DNA of 64,000 nt from positions 1 through 64,000 of the forward strand of contig CANSEY010000009.1 of the NCBI GenBank assembly GCA_947646015.1, written 5' to 3'. Source of the stretch: an uncultured Bacteroides sp. (GTDB taxonomy: Bacteria > Bacteroidota > Bacteroidia > Bacteroidales > Bacteroidaceae). The notes beneath the pieces were generated by a model that ran no database searches, was not told the DNA's origin, and saw only the letters and a program-made list of their open reading frames with translations. Both the position numbers and the translations under genes were made by a program. Shown in pieces: positions 37,843-47,523 of the stretch (position 1 is the stretch's first letter; each line of letters opens with the position of its first letter).

Positions 37843-39501
37843 ATGCGTTATATTTCGATATTGTTTTTATTGAGTTGTTTTTTACTCAGTACTCCGTTAC
37901 GTGCCGAGCGGGTGAAAGTTATTGTTCGACAGCCCATAGTACCGGTCTTGACAAAAAAGGAGATTAATCCGGTTTTGCAATTAAAGTTGATAAAGAGCTG
38001 TCCGGGACCATGTTTTGTAAAGGAGATCGGATTATCCCTGAAAGGTACTACTTTGTTGACCGATTTAACTCATTTGAGTTTATATAGAGTTGCCGGAAAG
38101 AGGGGGCTTTCTGACTGGGAAAAGTGTGTCGACTCAGTTGCTCCCGCTTTAAAAACGGTTTTAGACACTCCGTTGGAATTGAAATCAGATACTACCATAC
38201 TGTGGGTAACTGTTAAATTGAAAGATAAAGTTGACTTAACCCATCGTGTGACGGTCAGTTGTGATCATGTGACGACGACTTGTGGTAAGGCTTCTGTAAC
38301 TTCCGTTCGTCCGATTGTCGCACTCCGTACCGGAGTCGCTGTACGGCAAAGAGGGGAAGACGGAGTTCATACTTCGCGTATTCCCGGCATTACTACTTCC
38401 CTGAAAGGAACTTTGATGGCCATATTTGATGCCCGTTACGATAGTTCGCGTGACTTGCAAGGTGATATCGATATTGCGATGATGCGAAGCCTGGATGGTG
38501 GAATGAGCTGGCAGCCGATGCAGATAGTGCTCGACCGCAAAAAGTGGGGTGGATTGCCAGAGAAATATAATGGAATCAGTGATGCTTGTATCCTGACCGA
38601 TGAAAAGAACGGTACTATTTATGTGGCGGGACTCTGGATGTATGGAGTCTTAGATCCCCGATCGGGTAAATGGGTGGAAGGAATGACGCAGGACAGTACC
38701 CGTTGGATACACCAATGGCATGCGAAAGGTTCTCAGCCCGGGCTCGGGGTTAAAGAGACCTGTCAGTTCTTGATTACGAAAAGCGTGGATGACGGACTGA
38801 CTTGGAGTGACCCTGTAAATATAACAGCACAAACCAAGAAACCGGAATGGTGGCTGTATGCTCCGGCACCGGGGCATGGCATTACTTTGAAAGACGGTAC
38901 ATTAATATTTCCCACACAAGGCCGTGATAAAGATGGAATACCATTCTCTAATATTACGTATAGCAAGGATGGGGGAAAAACATGGATAGCCTCTAAGCCG
39001 GCTTATCACAACACTACGGAGTGCATGGCAGTCGAATTACAGGATGGCAGTGTCATGTTGAATATGCGTGATAACCGTAATCACGGTAATAAAAAGGTCA
39101 ATGGACGCCGTATTTGTGTCACCTCCGATCTGGGAAGCACATGGACGGAACATTCCACTTCCCGAAAAGCATTGATAGAGCCTACTTGTATGGCAAGTAT
39201 TCATCGACATACTTATCAGGAAAACGGCAGGCAAAAGACTCTTCTTCTATTCTGTAATCCGGAGTCTTATGACAGTAGAGACCACATGACGCTAAAGTGC
39301 AGCCTGGATGATGGAAATACCTGGGATTCCGGCCGGAAAATCATGTTGGATGAGTTGGGAAGTTTTGGCTATTCCTGCATAACTTCGGTCAATGATTCTA
39401 CGATTGGTGTTTTTTATGAAAGTAGCCAGGCACAGATGGTTTTCCAACAAATACAGTTGAAAGAGCTCATAGGTAAAGGTAAATCATATAAAGAGAGATA
39501 G
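37843..39501 (+). CDS. nanH: Exo-alpha-sialidase (GH33, NanH-like)
   Basis: Releases terminal sialic acid from host glycoconjugates. The 552-residue protein has a signal peptide (ISILFLLSCFLLSTPLRA), an N-terminal beta-sandwich near 23-155, and a six-blade propeller. Catalytic features: the Arg-triad motif SRIPGI near 178-183, the acid/base region FDARYD near 195-200, Asp boxes SLDGGMSW, SVDDGLTW, SKDGGKTW and SLDDGNTW, and a Tyr in FGYSCIT near the C-terminus as nucleophile. Length and order match Bacteroides NanH enzymes. It starts 23 bp after the first BNR gene. Confidence 0.9.
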   Translation: MRYISILFLLSCFLLSTPLRAERVKVIVRQPIVPVLTKKEINPVLQLKLIKSCPGPCFVKEIGLSLKGTTLLTDLTHLSLYRVAGKRGLSDWEKCVDSVAPALKTVLDTPLELKSDTTILWVTVKLKDKVDLTHRVTVSCDHVTTTCGKASVTSVRPIVALRTGVAVRQRGEDGVHTSRIPGITTSLKGTLMAIFDARYDSSRDLQGDIDIAMMRSLDGGMSWQPMQIVLDRKKWGGLPEKYNGISDACILTDEKNGTIYVAGLWMYGVLDPRSGKWVEGMTQDSTRWIHQWHAKGSQPGLGVKETCQFLITKSVDDGLTWSDPVNITAQTKKPEWWLYAPAPGHGITLKDGTLIFPTQGRDKDGIPFSNITYSKDGGKTWIASKPAYHNTTECMAVELQDGSVMLNMRDNRNHGNKKVNGRRICVTSDLGSTWTEHSTSRKALIEPTCMASIHRHTYQENGRQKTLLLFCNPESYDSRDHMTLKCSLDDGNTWDSGRKIMLDELGSFGYSCITSVNDSTIGVFYESSQAQMVFQQIQLKELIGKGKSYKER

Positions 39502-39506
39502 TTGGT

Positions 39507-40742
39507 ATGAAAAATAGAAAAATATATCCTTGGATCGTTGTCGGACTTTTATGGTTTGTGGCATTATTAAATTATATGGATCGTCAGATGCTGTCAACCA
39601 TGAAAGATGCGATGCAGATAGATATTATAGAATTGCAGTCGGCTACCAATTTTGGGCGGCTAATGGCAGTCTTCCTTTGGATTTACGGTCTTATGAGTCC
39701 GATGGCAGGAATTATTGCCGATCGCGTCAGTCGTAAATGGTTGATTGTCGGGAGTCTTTTTGTCTGGTCGGCAGTCACTTATGGCATGGGGTATGCCGAT
39801 ACATTTAATCAAATCTACTGGTTGCGCGCATTGATGGGAGTCAGTGAGGCATTATACATTCCTGCGGGCCTCTCCTTGATAGCCGATTGGCATCAGGAGA
39901 AATCACGTTCGCTGGCAGTCGGTATCCATATGACGGGATTGTATGCCGGTCAGGCTATTGGCGGGTTTGGTGCTACGGTAGCTGCGGCCTATTCGTGGCA
40001 TACTACATTCCATTGGTTCGGTATTGTAGGCATTGTCTATGCATTGGTCTTGATTATATTCCTTCGTGAGAATGAAGAACATGCCAGGGTCATTCGGGCC
40101 ATGCATACAGATAAATCAAAAAAGATTCCGTTGTTTAAAGGAGTGACTCTTTTATTCGGTAATATTGCTTTTTGGATTATTCTGTTCTATTTTGCGGCTC
40201 CCAGTCTTCCCGGATGGGCTACGAAGAATTGGTTGCCTACCCTGTACGCTGAGAATCTCGATATTCCTATGGCTGAGGCAGGGCCTATATCCACTATAAC
40301 GATTGCTGTCTCTTCTTTTATCGGAGTTATTCTGGGAGGGTTATTGTCAGACCGTTGGGTATGCAAAGACATACGCGGACGTATCTATACAGGCGCAATC
40401 GGGTTAGGGTTGACCATACCTGCGCTTCTTTTATTGGGCTTAGGCAATGGTTTCATCAGTATAGTAGGTGCAGGATTTCTGTTTGGGGTCGGTTTCGGTA
40501 TGTTCGATGCCAATAATATGCCTATTTTGTGCCAGTTTGTTTCGGCCAAATATCGGGCAACGGCCTATGGTATAATGAATATGACCGGAGTTTTTGCCGG
40601 AGCAGTTGTAACAAGCTTGTTTGGAAAATGGACGGACGGTGGCAATCTGGGATTGGGATTTGCTATTCTGGGAGGTATTGTATTGTTGGCTTTGGGCATG
40701 CAGTTGTGCTTTCTTCGTCCGCACACGGATAATATGGAATGA
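39507..40742 (+). CDS. MFS sugar-acid transporter (NanT-like candidate)
   Basis: Inner-membrane carrier of the major facilitator superfamily, 411 residues with about 12 helices. The N-terminal segment LLNYMDRQMLSTMKDAMQID and the loop DRVSRKWLIVGS between helices 2 and 3 match the anion:cation symporter group. It starts 5 bp after nanH and ends the cluster, so import of sialic acid or a related sugar acid released by the sialidase is likely. Substrate assignment is by context. Confidence 0.87.
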   Translation: MKNRKIYPWIVVGLLWFVALLNYMDRQMLSTMKDAMQIDIIELQSATNFGRLMAVFLWIYGLMSPMAGIIADRVSRKWLIVGSLFVWSAVTYGMGYADTFNQIYWLRALMGVSEALYIPAGLSLIADWHQEKSRSLAVGIHMTGLYAGQAIGGFGATVAAAYSWHTTFHWFGIVGIVYALVLIIFLRENEEHARVIRAMHTDKSKKIPLFKGVTLLFGNIAFWIILFYFAAPSLPGWATKNWLPTLYAENLDIPMAEAGPISTITIAVSSFIGVILGGLLSDRWVCKDIRGRIYTGAIGLGLTIPALLLLGLGNGFISIVGAGFLFGVGFGMFDANNMPILCQFVSAKYRATAYGIMNMTGVFAGAVVTSLFGKWTDGGNLGLGFAILGGIVLLALGMQLCFLRPHTDNME

Positions 40743-40798
40743 TACAAATCATTTCCCGGACAGGGAGTAAGGTTCCGGTCCGGGAAATGACTGTATCA
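40740..40798. terminator. Bidirectional terminator between the MFS and TPR genes
   Basis: A perfect 13-bp stem, TCATTTCCCGGAC (40749-40761) with GTCCGGGAAATGA (40778-40790), is extended outward by TGATACA and TGTATCA. It lies between two convergent genes and can serve both. Confidence 0.85.
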
Positions 40799-40809
40799 GA
40801 ACGGTTAGT

Positions 40810-41772
40810 TTACAGTCCCAATACGTTTGGGGTTGTTTCTGCTTGCTGATTATTGAACTGTCCGTTCAGGCTCTCTCCCTCTTTCGGGTTCAGCTCCAGC
40901 GATTTCTTCATATCTTCAATCGAACCGTCTTTGTCCCCGTTTAATAGTTTGGCACGTCCCCGTTCATGATAGGCGGCTCCAAAGTTCGGATTCAACTCGA
41001 TAGCTTCGTCAAACAGCTCAATAGCAGCTGTCAATTTCTTCTGTGTGATAAATAGTTGTCCCAGATATAGGTAAGCTTGTTCGTTGAAGGGGTTTATCTC
41101 TGTCACATGGAGATAGTCCGTCTCTGCTTCTTCTTCCTTTCCGGTGGCTTCTTTTATTTTGCCACGTAGCAGGAGGGCAGCTTCTTCGTCCGGATTCTGT
41201 GCAAGTATGGCTTCAATATCTTCCATAGCCTCTGCAAATTGCTGCATCTTATACAGTGCTTCGGCACGGAGCAGTCGGGCTTCCGTGAAATCATCTTTCA
41301 GCACAATGGCTTTTGTCAGATGGGCGATGGTCATTATTCCGTTATCTAATCCATGATTGGCTTTGCCCAACAGGTAGTGTGCCATTGCGTTTCCTTCTTC
41401 CAGTGCGATGGCTTTCTGGGCGGCATCGGCCATCTCCTGATAATCTTCTTGCATGAAGCAGAGATTGGCCAGGGTCAGGTACGTGCTTGTCAATTCTGGT
41501 TCCAGCGCGATCATACGTTCCAGCAACTCATGTGCTTTCCCGAATTCACCGGTCTGGATGTAAAGCTGGCTCAGATAATTCAGTGTTTCGAAATCTTCTT
41601 CAATGGCCAGCGCTTCGTTAAAGCACTTAATGGCATAGTCCGGACGTCCCATACGTTGGGCACGTAGGCCGTCATATTTAAATATCTCAAAGTTCTTTTT
41701 GGCGTTTTTTTGTTTTTCTTCCTCAGGGTTTTCTGTTTTCCCCGCAAAAAAAGATTTAAAGAAGTTCGGCAT
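40810..41772 (-). CDS. Tetratricopeptide repeat protein
   Basis: A 320-residue soluble protein made almost wholly of TPR units, for example PDYAIKCFNEALAIEEDFETLNYL, EFGKAHELLERMIALEPELTSTYL and KLTAAIELFDEAIELNPNFGAAYHERGRA. No signal peptide is apparent. The start at MPNFFKSFFAG is one of two close ATGs. It presumably acts as a protein-binding scaffold; the partner is unknown. It lies downstream of recQ and recJ on the same strand, about 60 bp away. Confidence 0.88.
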   Translation of the reverse strand: MPNFFKSFFAGKTENPEEEKQKNAKKNFEIFKYDGLRAQRMGRPDYAIKCFNEALAIEEDFETLNYLSQLYIQTGEFGKAHELLERMIALEPELTSTYLTLANLCFMQEDYQEMADAAQKAIALEEGNAMAHYLLGKANHGLDNGIMTIAHLTKAIVLKDDFTEARLLRAEALYKMQQFAEAMEDIEAILAQNPDEEAALLLRGKIKEATGKEEEAETDYLHVTEINPFNEQAYLYLGQLFITQKKLTAAIELFDEAIELNPNFGAAYHERGRAKLLNGDKDGSIEDMKKSLELNPKEGESLNGQFNNQQAETTPNVLGL

Positions 41773-41834
41773 GATCAAAGTTTTTTTAGTTTGGTTGCAA
41801 ATGTAGTAATTTCATCACATAACCCTGTTGCTTT

Positions 41835-43739
41835 TCAGGAAGTTTTTTCAGTAAGCAGTCCGTTCTCAGAGCTCAGTAAACCCTCGTCCAGCATAAACCG
41901 TATCACTTCGCTCAACTGCTCTTTATCTGTATTTATGTGTGAAGCTATCTCCGCCGGAGTCATCGGATGCTCTTTCAGCAGAGCACATATTTGCTCTCTC
42001 AGTCCGTCGAAGGTGCTTTGTGATATATCCGGTTCGGCGCGGTGGCTGAGGCAGACGTCACATTGCCCGCAGTTATGTTCGTTCTTCTCTCCGAAGTAGC
42101 GGAGCAGCATCCGGCTACGGCAGACATTCTCCGAAGTGACGTATTCCACCATGGCATGGATACGGGTTTCATAGCGTTCTTTCCGTTCTTCATATACTGC
42201 TCGGGGTATTTGCAGATAATGGAGGTCTATCCGCTCACGTGTATATATAATGTAAGGTGTTTTTTTGTGCGGGATGTAGTCGACGATACGGCGCTTGCTC
42301 AGCATCACCAGCAAATCGTAAATCTGTTGCCGGGTCAGTCCCGTACGTACCGCCAGAGTCTGCTCGCTGATGTAGGCATAGTCTGTAAAGACACCCGTGT
42401 AAGATCGCAGAATCATTTGTATCAGTTTCTCTGCGGCTTCTCCCATCTCACGGAGTTTATATAACTCATCCCGGCGGATCGTGAAGATAATCCGTGAGGC
42501 ATTGTCCTGCTCATCGGTATATTCCAGGTATCCTGCCTGTGTCAATATCTTCAGTGCGCTGTCTGCAGGTACGGGAAAATATTTGAACTTGCGGCAGAAT
42601 TCTTCCAGGCTGAAGTCATACATGCATCCCAGCCCGTCGCCCATCGCCATCTGATAATGATATTGCAGATGCTCGTACACATCTTTTATATAGTCTTTAT
42701 CCGGGAAAGTATCTGCAATGCGTTTGCTGAGCGTTGTTTTATCCGACTTGGCATAGAGTATCACCGCGTATGCCTTTTGTCCGTCTCGTCCCGCTCGTCC
42801 CGCTTCCTGAAAGTAGGCTTCCGGTGAGTCGGGCAGGTCCAGGTGGATGACGATACGTACGTCCGGTTTGTCAATGCCCATACCGAATGCGTTGGTAGCT
42901 ACCATCACCCGGCTTTCTCCGTTTTGCCATCGTTTTTGGCGAAGATCTTTGGTTGCGTTATCCAGTCCCGCATGATAAAAGTCGGCCGTGATTCCTTCGT
43001 TTACCAGCAGCTCGGTTGTTTCTTTGGTTTTTCGCCGGCTTCGTACATATACAATCGCGCTGCCTTGTATCCGGTTCAGTATGTGCAGCAACTCCCCGTT
43101 TTTATTATCAGTGGGGCGAACGATGTATGCCAGATTCTTTCGTTCGAAGCTCATACGGAACACGTTTTCTTCCCGGAAGCGGAGGCGCTCCTGTATGTCC
43201 TTCACTACTTCGGGAGTGGCCGTGGCGGTCAGTGCCAAGACCGGAGCATCCGGTACGAGATCCCTGATATCCGCTATTTTCAGATAAGCCGGACGAAAGT
43301 CATATCCCCATTGTGAGATGCAATGGCTTTCGTCTACCGTAATCATACTGATTTTCATGGACCGGAGTTTGGCCCGGAAGATTTCGGTATCCAACCGTTC
43401 GGGAGAGATGTATAGAAACTTATAGTCGCCGAAGATGCAGTTCTCCAATGCCACCACAATCTCTTGCCGTGTCATTCCTGAATAGATGGCTATCGCTTTG
43501 ATTCCGCGCTTTTTCAGGTTCTGCACCTGATCCTTCATTAGAGCAATCAGTGGGGTGATGACAATGCACAATCCCTCTTTGGCAAGGGCCGGAACCTGAA
43601 ACGTAATTGACTTTCCACCTCCAGTGGGCATCAGTCCCAGTGTGTCTTTTCCATTACCAATGCTGGTTATGATGTCCTCCTGCAGGTCGCGGAAGGAATC
43701 ATAACCCCAGTATTGCTTTAAAATCTCTTGGTAAGTCAC
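41835..43739 (-). CDS. recQ: RecQ-family ATP-dependent DNA helicase
   Basis: 3'-5' DNA helicase for recombination and repair, 634 residues. Walker A MPTGGGKSITFQVPAL near 37-52, DESH box (TVDESHCISQWGYDFRP), motif VI GRAGRDGQ, then the RQC zinc-binding region (CRSRMLLRYFGEKNEHNCGQCDVC) and a winged helix. There is no clear HRDC domain; the C-terminus has instead a short helical region (MTPAEIASHINTDKEQLSEVI), which looks like a winged-helix fragment. The start overlaps the recJ end by 4 bp. Confidence 0.93.
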   Translation of the reverse strand: MTYQEILKQYWGYDSFRDLQEDIITSIGNGKDTLGLMPTGGGKSITFQVPALAKEGLCIVITPLIALMKDQVQNLKKRGIKAIAIYSGMTRQEIVVALENCIFGDYKFLYISPERLDTEIFRAKLRSMKISMITVDESHCISQWGYDFRPAYLKIADIRDLVPDAPVLALTATATPEVVKDIQERLRFREENVFRMSFERKNLAYIVRPTDNKNGELLHILNRIQGSAIVYVRSRRKTKETTELLVNEGITADFYHAGLDNATKDLRQKRWQNGESRVMVATNAFGMGIDKPDVRIVIHLDLPDSPEAYFQEAGRAGRDGQKAYAVILYAKSDKTTLSKRIADTFPDKDYIKDVYEHLQYHYQMAMGDGLGCMYDFSLEEFCRKFKYFPVPADSALKILTQAGYLEYTDEQDNASRIIFTIRRDELYKLREMGEAAEKLIQMILRSYTGVFTDYAYISEQTLAVRTGLTRQQIYDLLVMLSKRRIVDYIPHKKTPYIIYTRERIDLHYLQIPRAVYEERKERYETRIHAMVEYVTSENVCRSRMLLRYFGEKNEHNCGQCDVCLSHRAEPDISQSTFDGLREQICALLKEHPMTPAEIASHINTDKEQLSEVIRFMLDEGLLSSENGLLTEKTS

Positions 43740-45454
43740 TCTATCGGTTTGATATCTTCAATCTGCAACTGCACTTCCCCCCGTTTGTGGGTGTTCTCTT
43801 CAATGGTATAGCAGATGTCAAATGATCGCTTGGTTTTGATATATCTCACGTGTGAACTTTGTCCGAAGGCGATGCCGTTCATCACATTGTTCGATTTGTT
43901 GTCTACCAGTTCCAGTTTGATGTGTTCCTGATCGCGACCGACTACCTTGCTTGTTCCATAATCGTACACGTGATGTGTGCAGAACACCGGTTTCTGGTTG
44001 TCGGGACCGAACGGGTTGAATCGTTTCAATTCATTGAAGAACTTCGGCGTGATATCTTTAAAATCTATTTCGGCATCGATATCGATCACTGCGCTGGTCT
44101 GTTCCGGCAGTATATGTTCCGACACGAAACTTTCGAATCTCTCGGTGAATGCCTGTACGTTTTCCACTTTCATCGATAGCCCGGCAGCATAGGTATGCCC
44201 TCCGAAGTTTTCGAGCAAGTCACGGCAATGTTCGATAGCTTTGTAAACATCGAAACCGGATACGGAACGTGCCGAACCGGTTGCCATATCATCCGTCCGG
44301 GTCAGTACGACTGCCGGACGATAGTAAATCTCCGTTAATCGTGAGGCAACGATTCCGATCACTCCTTTGTGCCAGTCTTCATTGTAAAGCACTATCGAAC
44401 GACGGTCTGCCAAGCCTTCCAGTTCGGCTACGATTTTATTGGCTTCTTCCGTCATGCTCTTATCCAGATCCTTCCGGGTTTCGTTGTATTGGTTGATTTG
44501 TCCGGCTTTCTCGAGTGCTGCCGAGAAATCTTTCTCAATCAACAGGTCTACCGCTTCTTTTCCGTTCTGTATACGTCCGGAAGCATTGATGCGGGGACCT
44601 ATTTTGAATACAATGTCGCTCACCGTAATTTCTTTTTCCGATAATCCGCATACATCGATAATCGCTTTCAGTCCTACGCTCGGATTGCCGTTCAGCTGTT
44701 TCAACCCATGATAGGCCAGGATACGGTTTTCGCCCATGATCGGTACAATATCCGATGCAATGCTTACGGCAGTCAGGTCGAGCAACGGAATCAGGTGATG
44801 AAACTCAATGCCGTTACTGATGGCAAAAGCCTGCATGAATTTGAAGCCTACGCCACATCCCGAAAGATGAGTGTATGGGTATGTATTATCCAGTCGTTTG
44901 GCATTCAGGATGGCAACGGCAGGGGGCAATATGTCGTCCGGTACATGATGGTCGCAGATGATGAAGTCAATTCCCTTCTCTTTGGCATACGCAATCTCTT
45001 CTACGGCTTTAATGCCGCAGTCCAGTACGATGATAAGCCCTACTCCGGTTTCAGCGGCGTAGTCAACTCCTTTTTTGGAAATTCCGTATCCTTCGTTATA
45101 ACGGTCAGGGATGTAATAGTCAAGGTTCGAATAGAACTGTTGAATGAACTTGTAGACCAGTGCCACAGCCGTGGTACCGTCCACATCGTAATCTCCATAA
45201 ATCAGAATGCGCTCTTTCTTTCCCATCGCCATGTTCAGGCGTTCCACTGCGATGTCCATATCCTTCATTAGGAATGGATCATGCAAATCGGGCAATTGCG
45301 GACGGAAGAATTTCTTGGCATCCTGTGCCTTCGTAATTCCCCTTTGTACCAAAAGTCGTCCCAGGACGGGGCTAATACCTAGTTCCTGAGCCAATGCCCG
45401 GCTTATCTCTGCCTGTTCTTGTGTGATGGGTCGATAATTCCATTTGTGATTCAT
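43736..45454 (-). CDS. recJ: Single-stranded-DNA-specific exonuclease RecJ
   Basis: 5'-3' ssDNA exonuclease used in mismatch repair and recombination, 572 residues. The DHH phosphoesterase motifs are intact: YGDYDVDGTTAVAL near 81-94, LDCGIKA, and CDHHVPDD. The DHHA1 domain has GGHTYAAGLSM. Forming an overlapping pair with recQ makes sense because RecQ unwinds the duplex that RecJ digests. Confidence 0.95.
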   Translation of the reverse strand: MNHKWNYRPITQEQAEISRALAQELGISPVLGRLLVQRGITKAQDAKKFFRPQLPDLHDPFLMKDMDIAVERLNMAMGKKERILIYGDYDVDGTTAVALVYKFIQQFYSNLDYYIPDRYNEGYGISKKGVDYAAETGVGLIIVLDCGIKAVEEIAYAKEKGIDFIICDHHVPDDILPPAVAILNAKRLDNTYPYTHLSGCGVGFKFMQAFAISNGIEFHHLIPLLDLTAVSIASDIVPIMGENRILAYHGLKQLNGNPSVGLKAIIDVCGLSEKEITVSDIVFKIGPRINASGRIQNGKEAVDLLIEKDFSAALEKAGQINQYNETRKDLDKSMTEEANKIVAELEGLADRRSIVLYNEDWHKGVIGIVASRLTEIYYRPAVVLTRTDDMATGSARSVSGFDVYKAIEHCRDLLENFGGHTYAAGLSMKVENVQAFTERFESFVSEHILPEQTSAVIDIDAEIDFKDITPKFFNELKRFNPFGPDNQKPVFCTHHVYDYGTSKVVGRDQEHIKLELVDNKSNNVMNGIAFGQSSHVRYIKTKRSFDICYTIEENTHKRGEVQLQIEDIKPIE

Positions 45455-45595
45455 TTTATATATTGTTTTTTCTTTTTATCTGTTCTCTGATGCCGGAAGT
45501 GCATAACTTTCCAACAAGCTGTAAAAGTACGAAAAAAACCGGAAGTGTGGGGGATATACTGAAAAAAATAATTGCTTGTGTTTTGTTTATCGATA

Positions 45596-45627
45596 TTTGG
45601 TGCGACATGGTGAATCTACTATCTTTG
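45596..45627 (+). promoter_or_regulatory. Promoter of tag
   Basis: TTTG at 45596-45599 and TATCTTTG at 45620-45627, 20 bp apart, 25 bp before the ATG. Confidence 0.75.
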
Positions 45628-45652
45628 TATCGTACTATTAAGTGTTATAATT

Positions 45653-46225
45653 ATGCAAGATATAATAAACGGGCGTTGCGGTTGGTGCGGAAGTGACGAA
45701 CTGTATGTGAAGTACCATGATCAAGAGTGGGGAAAATTGGTGACCGATGACAAGACGCTGTTTGAGTTTCTTGTGTTGGAGAGTGCTCAGGCCGGCTTGA
45801 GTTGGATAACCATCCTTAAGAAACGTGAGGGGTATCGCAAAGCCTTTTGCAATTTCGATGCTGAGTCGGTGGCACAAATGACCGATGAAGATGTTGAACG
45901 GTTGATGCACTTTGATGGCATTGTGAAAAATCGTCTGAAGATCAAATCGACCATCACAAATGCAAGGTCATTTCTCGCCGTACAAAAGGAGTTCGGTAGT
46001 TTTTATGACTATACTCTATCATTCTTTCCCGACAGAAAACCGATTGTCAATACATTTCAGTCATTGAGTGAGATTCCGGTATCATCTCCCGAATCTGATG
46101 CCATGAGCAAGGATATGAAAAAACGGGGATTTAAATTCTTTGGAACTACGATTTGCTATGCTCACTTGCAGGCCTCCGGATTTATGAATGATCATCTGGC
46201 GGATTGCATCTGCCGGAAGAGGTAA
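45653..46225 (+). CDS. tag: DNA-3-methyladenine glycosylase I
   Basis: Base-excision repair glycosylase that removes 3-methyladenine. The 190-residue protein starts with the zinc-binding CGWCGSDELYVKYHDQEWG near 9-27, then LFEFLVLESAQAGLSWITILKKREGYR near 36-62, the region of the catalytic Glu and base pocket. The C-terminal His/Cys residues (YAHLQASGFMNDHLADC) complete the zinc site. Length is standard. It is divergent from recJ with its own promoter. Confidence 0.95.
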   Translation: MQDIINGRCGWCGSDELYVKYHDQEWGKLVTDDKTLFEFLVLESAQAGLSWITILKKREGYRKAFCNFDAESVAQMTDEDVERLMHFDGIVKNRLKIKSTITNARSFLAVQKEFGSFYDYTLSFFPDRKPIVNTFQSLSEIPVSSPESDAMSKDMKKRGFKFFGTTICYAHLQASGFMNDHLADCICRKR

Positions 46226-46551
46226 ATAACAATATAACTGTGTACAGTGGAAGAGGATATTTTATGCCTTTTGCCCGTTAACATTGTTAATGCCATTTTC
46301 CGATGGCTTTGTTCTTGTCTGCAAATAACAAGTCTTTTGCATTTAAAGAATTTGCTATTTGCAGACGAAAAACGAACTTTAACGTAACGTTAAAATAAAG
46401 CTTCTGCAGATTGAAATATTGTGCTCTGAAGTGGCTGTAGATCATTTGTTTAAATGTATGTCCCGTTTTCCATTCCCGACAGAGAACCTTCCGTATGGAA
46501 ACCGGTATACTTGCTTTTTTATCAACTGCAAACTGTACTTTCCTATCCGGA
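46226..46551. other. Intergenic region with large hairpin and palindrome
   Basis: No gene seen. It contains an 11-bp perfect inverted repeat, GTCTGCAAATA (46317-46327) and TATTTGCAGAC (46356-46366), and a separate palindrome TTTAACGT-A-ACGTTAAA (46378-46394). The first could form a terminator-like hairpin with a 28-base loop after tag; the second looks like a dimer binding site. This is the junction between the housekeeping genes and the capsule region. Confidence 0.6.
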
Positions 46552-47385
46552 TTATTTTCTTTTTGCCTTATTCAGTGCTGCTATCAGATACCTTCCTTTT
46601 GCCCCTATGTCACTCCAGCAAGTATTGGCAATCAGTTGCCATACCCGTGTTCCTTTCCTTCCATAATCCGATAGCCTGAGTATGGCATTCACCTCTCCTG
46701 CTTCGGTAATCCCCAGTCTTTTGAGTGTATCTGTCAGTCCCGGATAATTGTGTGTCATTGTGTTGAAGGCGTATCCGGGTATCGGGAGAGGAGCAGAAAC
46801 CTCCTCCCATTCTTTCTCCTTCCCCTTGGGGGGAGCTGAGGGGGGTAATTCTTTATTTTCCTCTGCTTTCTTTTCTTTTACTTTACTTTGTCCGGAATTG
46901 CATGCATTTTTTGCGTTAACGGCTACATCATGTACTACATTTCCCGGACTAATGGTTACATTTTCACCTTCCGGCGCTTCTGTTTCCTGCTGAGTCAAGT
47001 CGTTCACCAGCAGATAGGGCAATGCTTTCAGATCCCTTTTTCTTCGCTTTGTTGCCTCCATCCATATCTTCTGTATGTTTGCCGAAGTCAGTATTCCGTT
47101 TGCCAGATAACTGTTTCTGTCCAATATCCCTTTGATGAAGAGGATCTCAATGATCCCCTGTACCTCAGCGGCCTGCACCTCTCTTCCCGCCTTGTTGGCA
47201 AAAATCAGACACTGCTCTTCATCCCAACGGATGAAGTATCCCTCTTTGTATATTTTGCACAGCAGTTTCAGTACGATTGCCGAACCCTTTATTCCATATT
47301 TAGCTTCTATCACTTCCATTGCGTTCTCTTCCATGAAGTTTACGCCCACCGGGAAATAGTTGATCCCGTCATATGCTATTGCCAT
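46552..47385 (-). CDS. DUF4373 (Lin1244/Lin1753-like) protein
   Basis: A 277-residue protein whose N-terminal domain (about 1-105) has the pattern GINYFPVGVNFMEENAMEVIEAKYGIKGSAIVLKLLCKIYKEGYFI seen in DUF4373, related to replication-initiator-like winged-helix domains. The middle is low-complexity and charged; the C-terminal part (about 205-277) is helical. Such genes often sit beside Bacteroides capsule loci, but the function is not known. It could bind DNA. Confidence 0.75.
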   Translation of the reverse strand: MAIAYDGINYFPVGVNFMEENAMEVIEAKYGIKGSAIVLKLLCKIYKEGYFIRWDEEQCLIFANKAGREVQAAEVQGIIEILFIKGILDRNSYLANGILTSANIQKIWMEATKRRKRDLKALPYLLVNDLTQQETEAPEGENVTISPGNVVHDVAVNAKNACNSGQSKVKEKKAEENKELPPSAPPKGKEKEWEEVSAPLPIPGYAFNTMTHNYPGLTDTLKRLGITEAGEVNAILRLSDYGRKGTRVWQLIANTCWSDIGAKGRYLIAALNKAKRK

Positions 47386-47523
47386 TGTTTTTTAGATTAG
47401 TCGTTTGTACTTTCAATAATACATTCACCATAAATTACCCCGGATTCCCAAAGATGTCTTCACTTGATTTCTCAAAATAAAAATAATTCATCGGTGAAAA
47501 TCCGTGTAATCTGTGGTGGCGCC

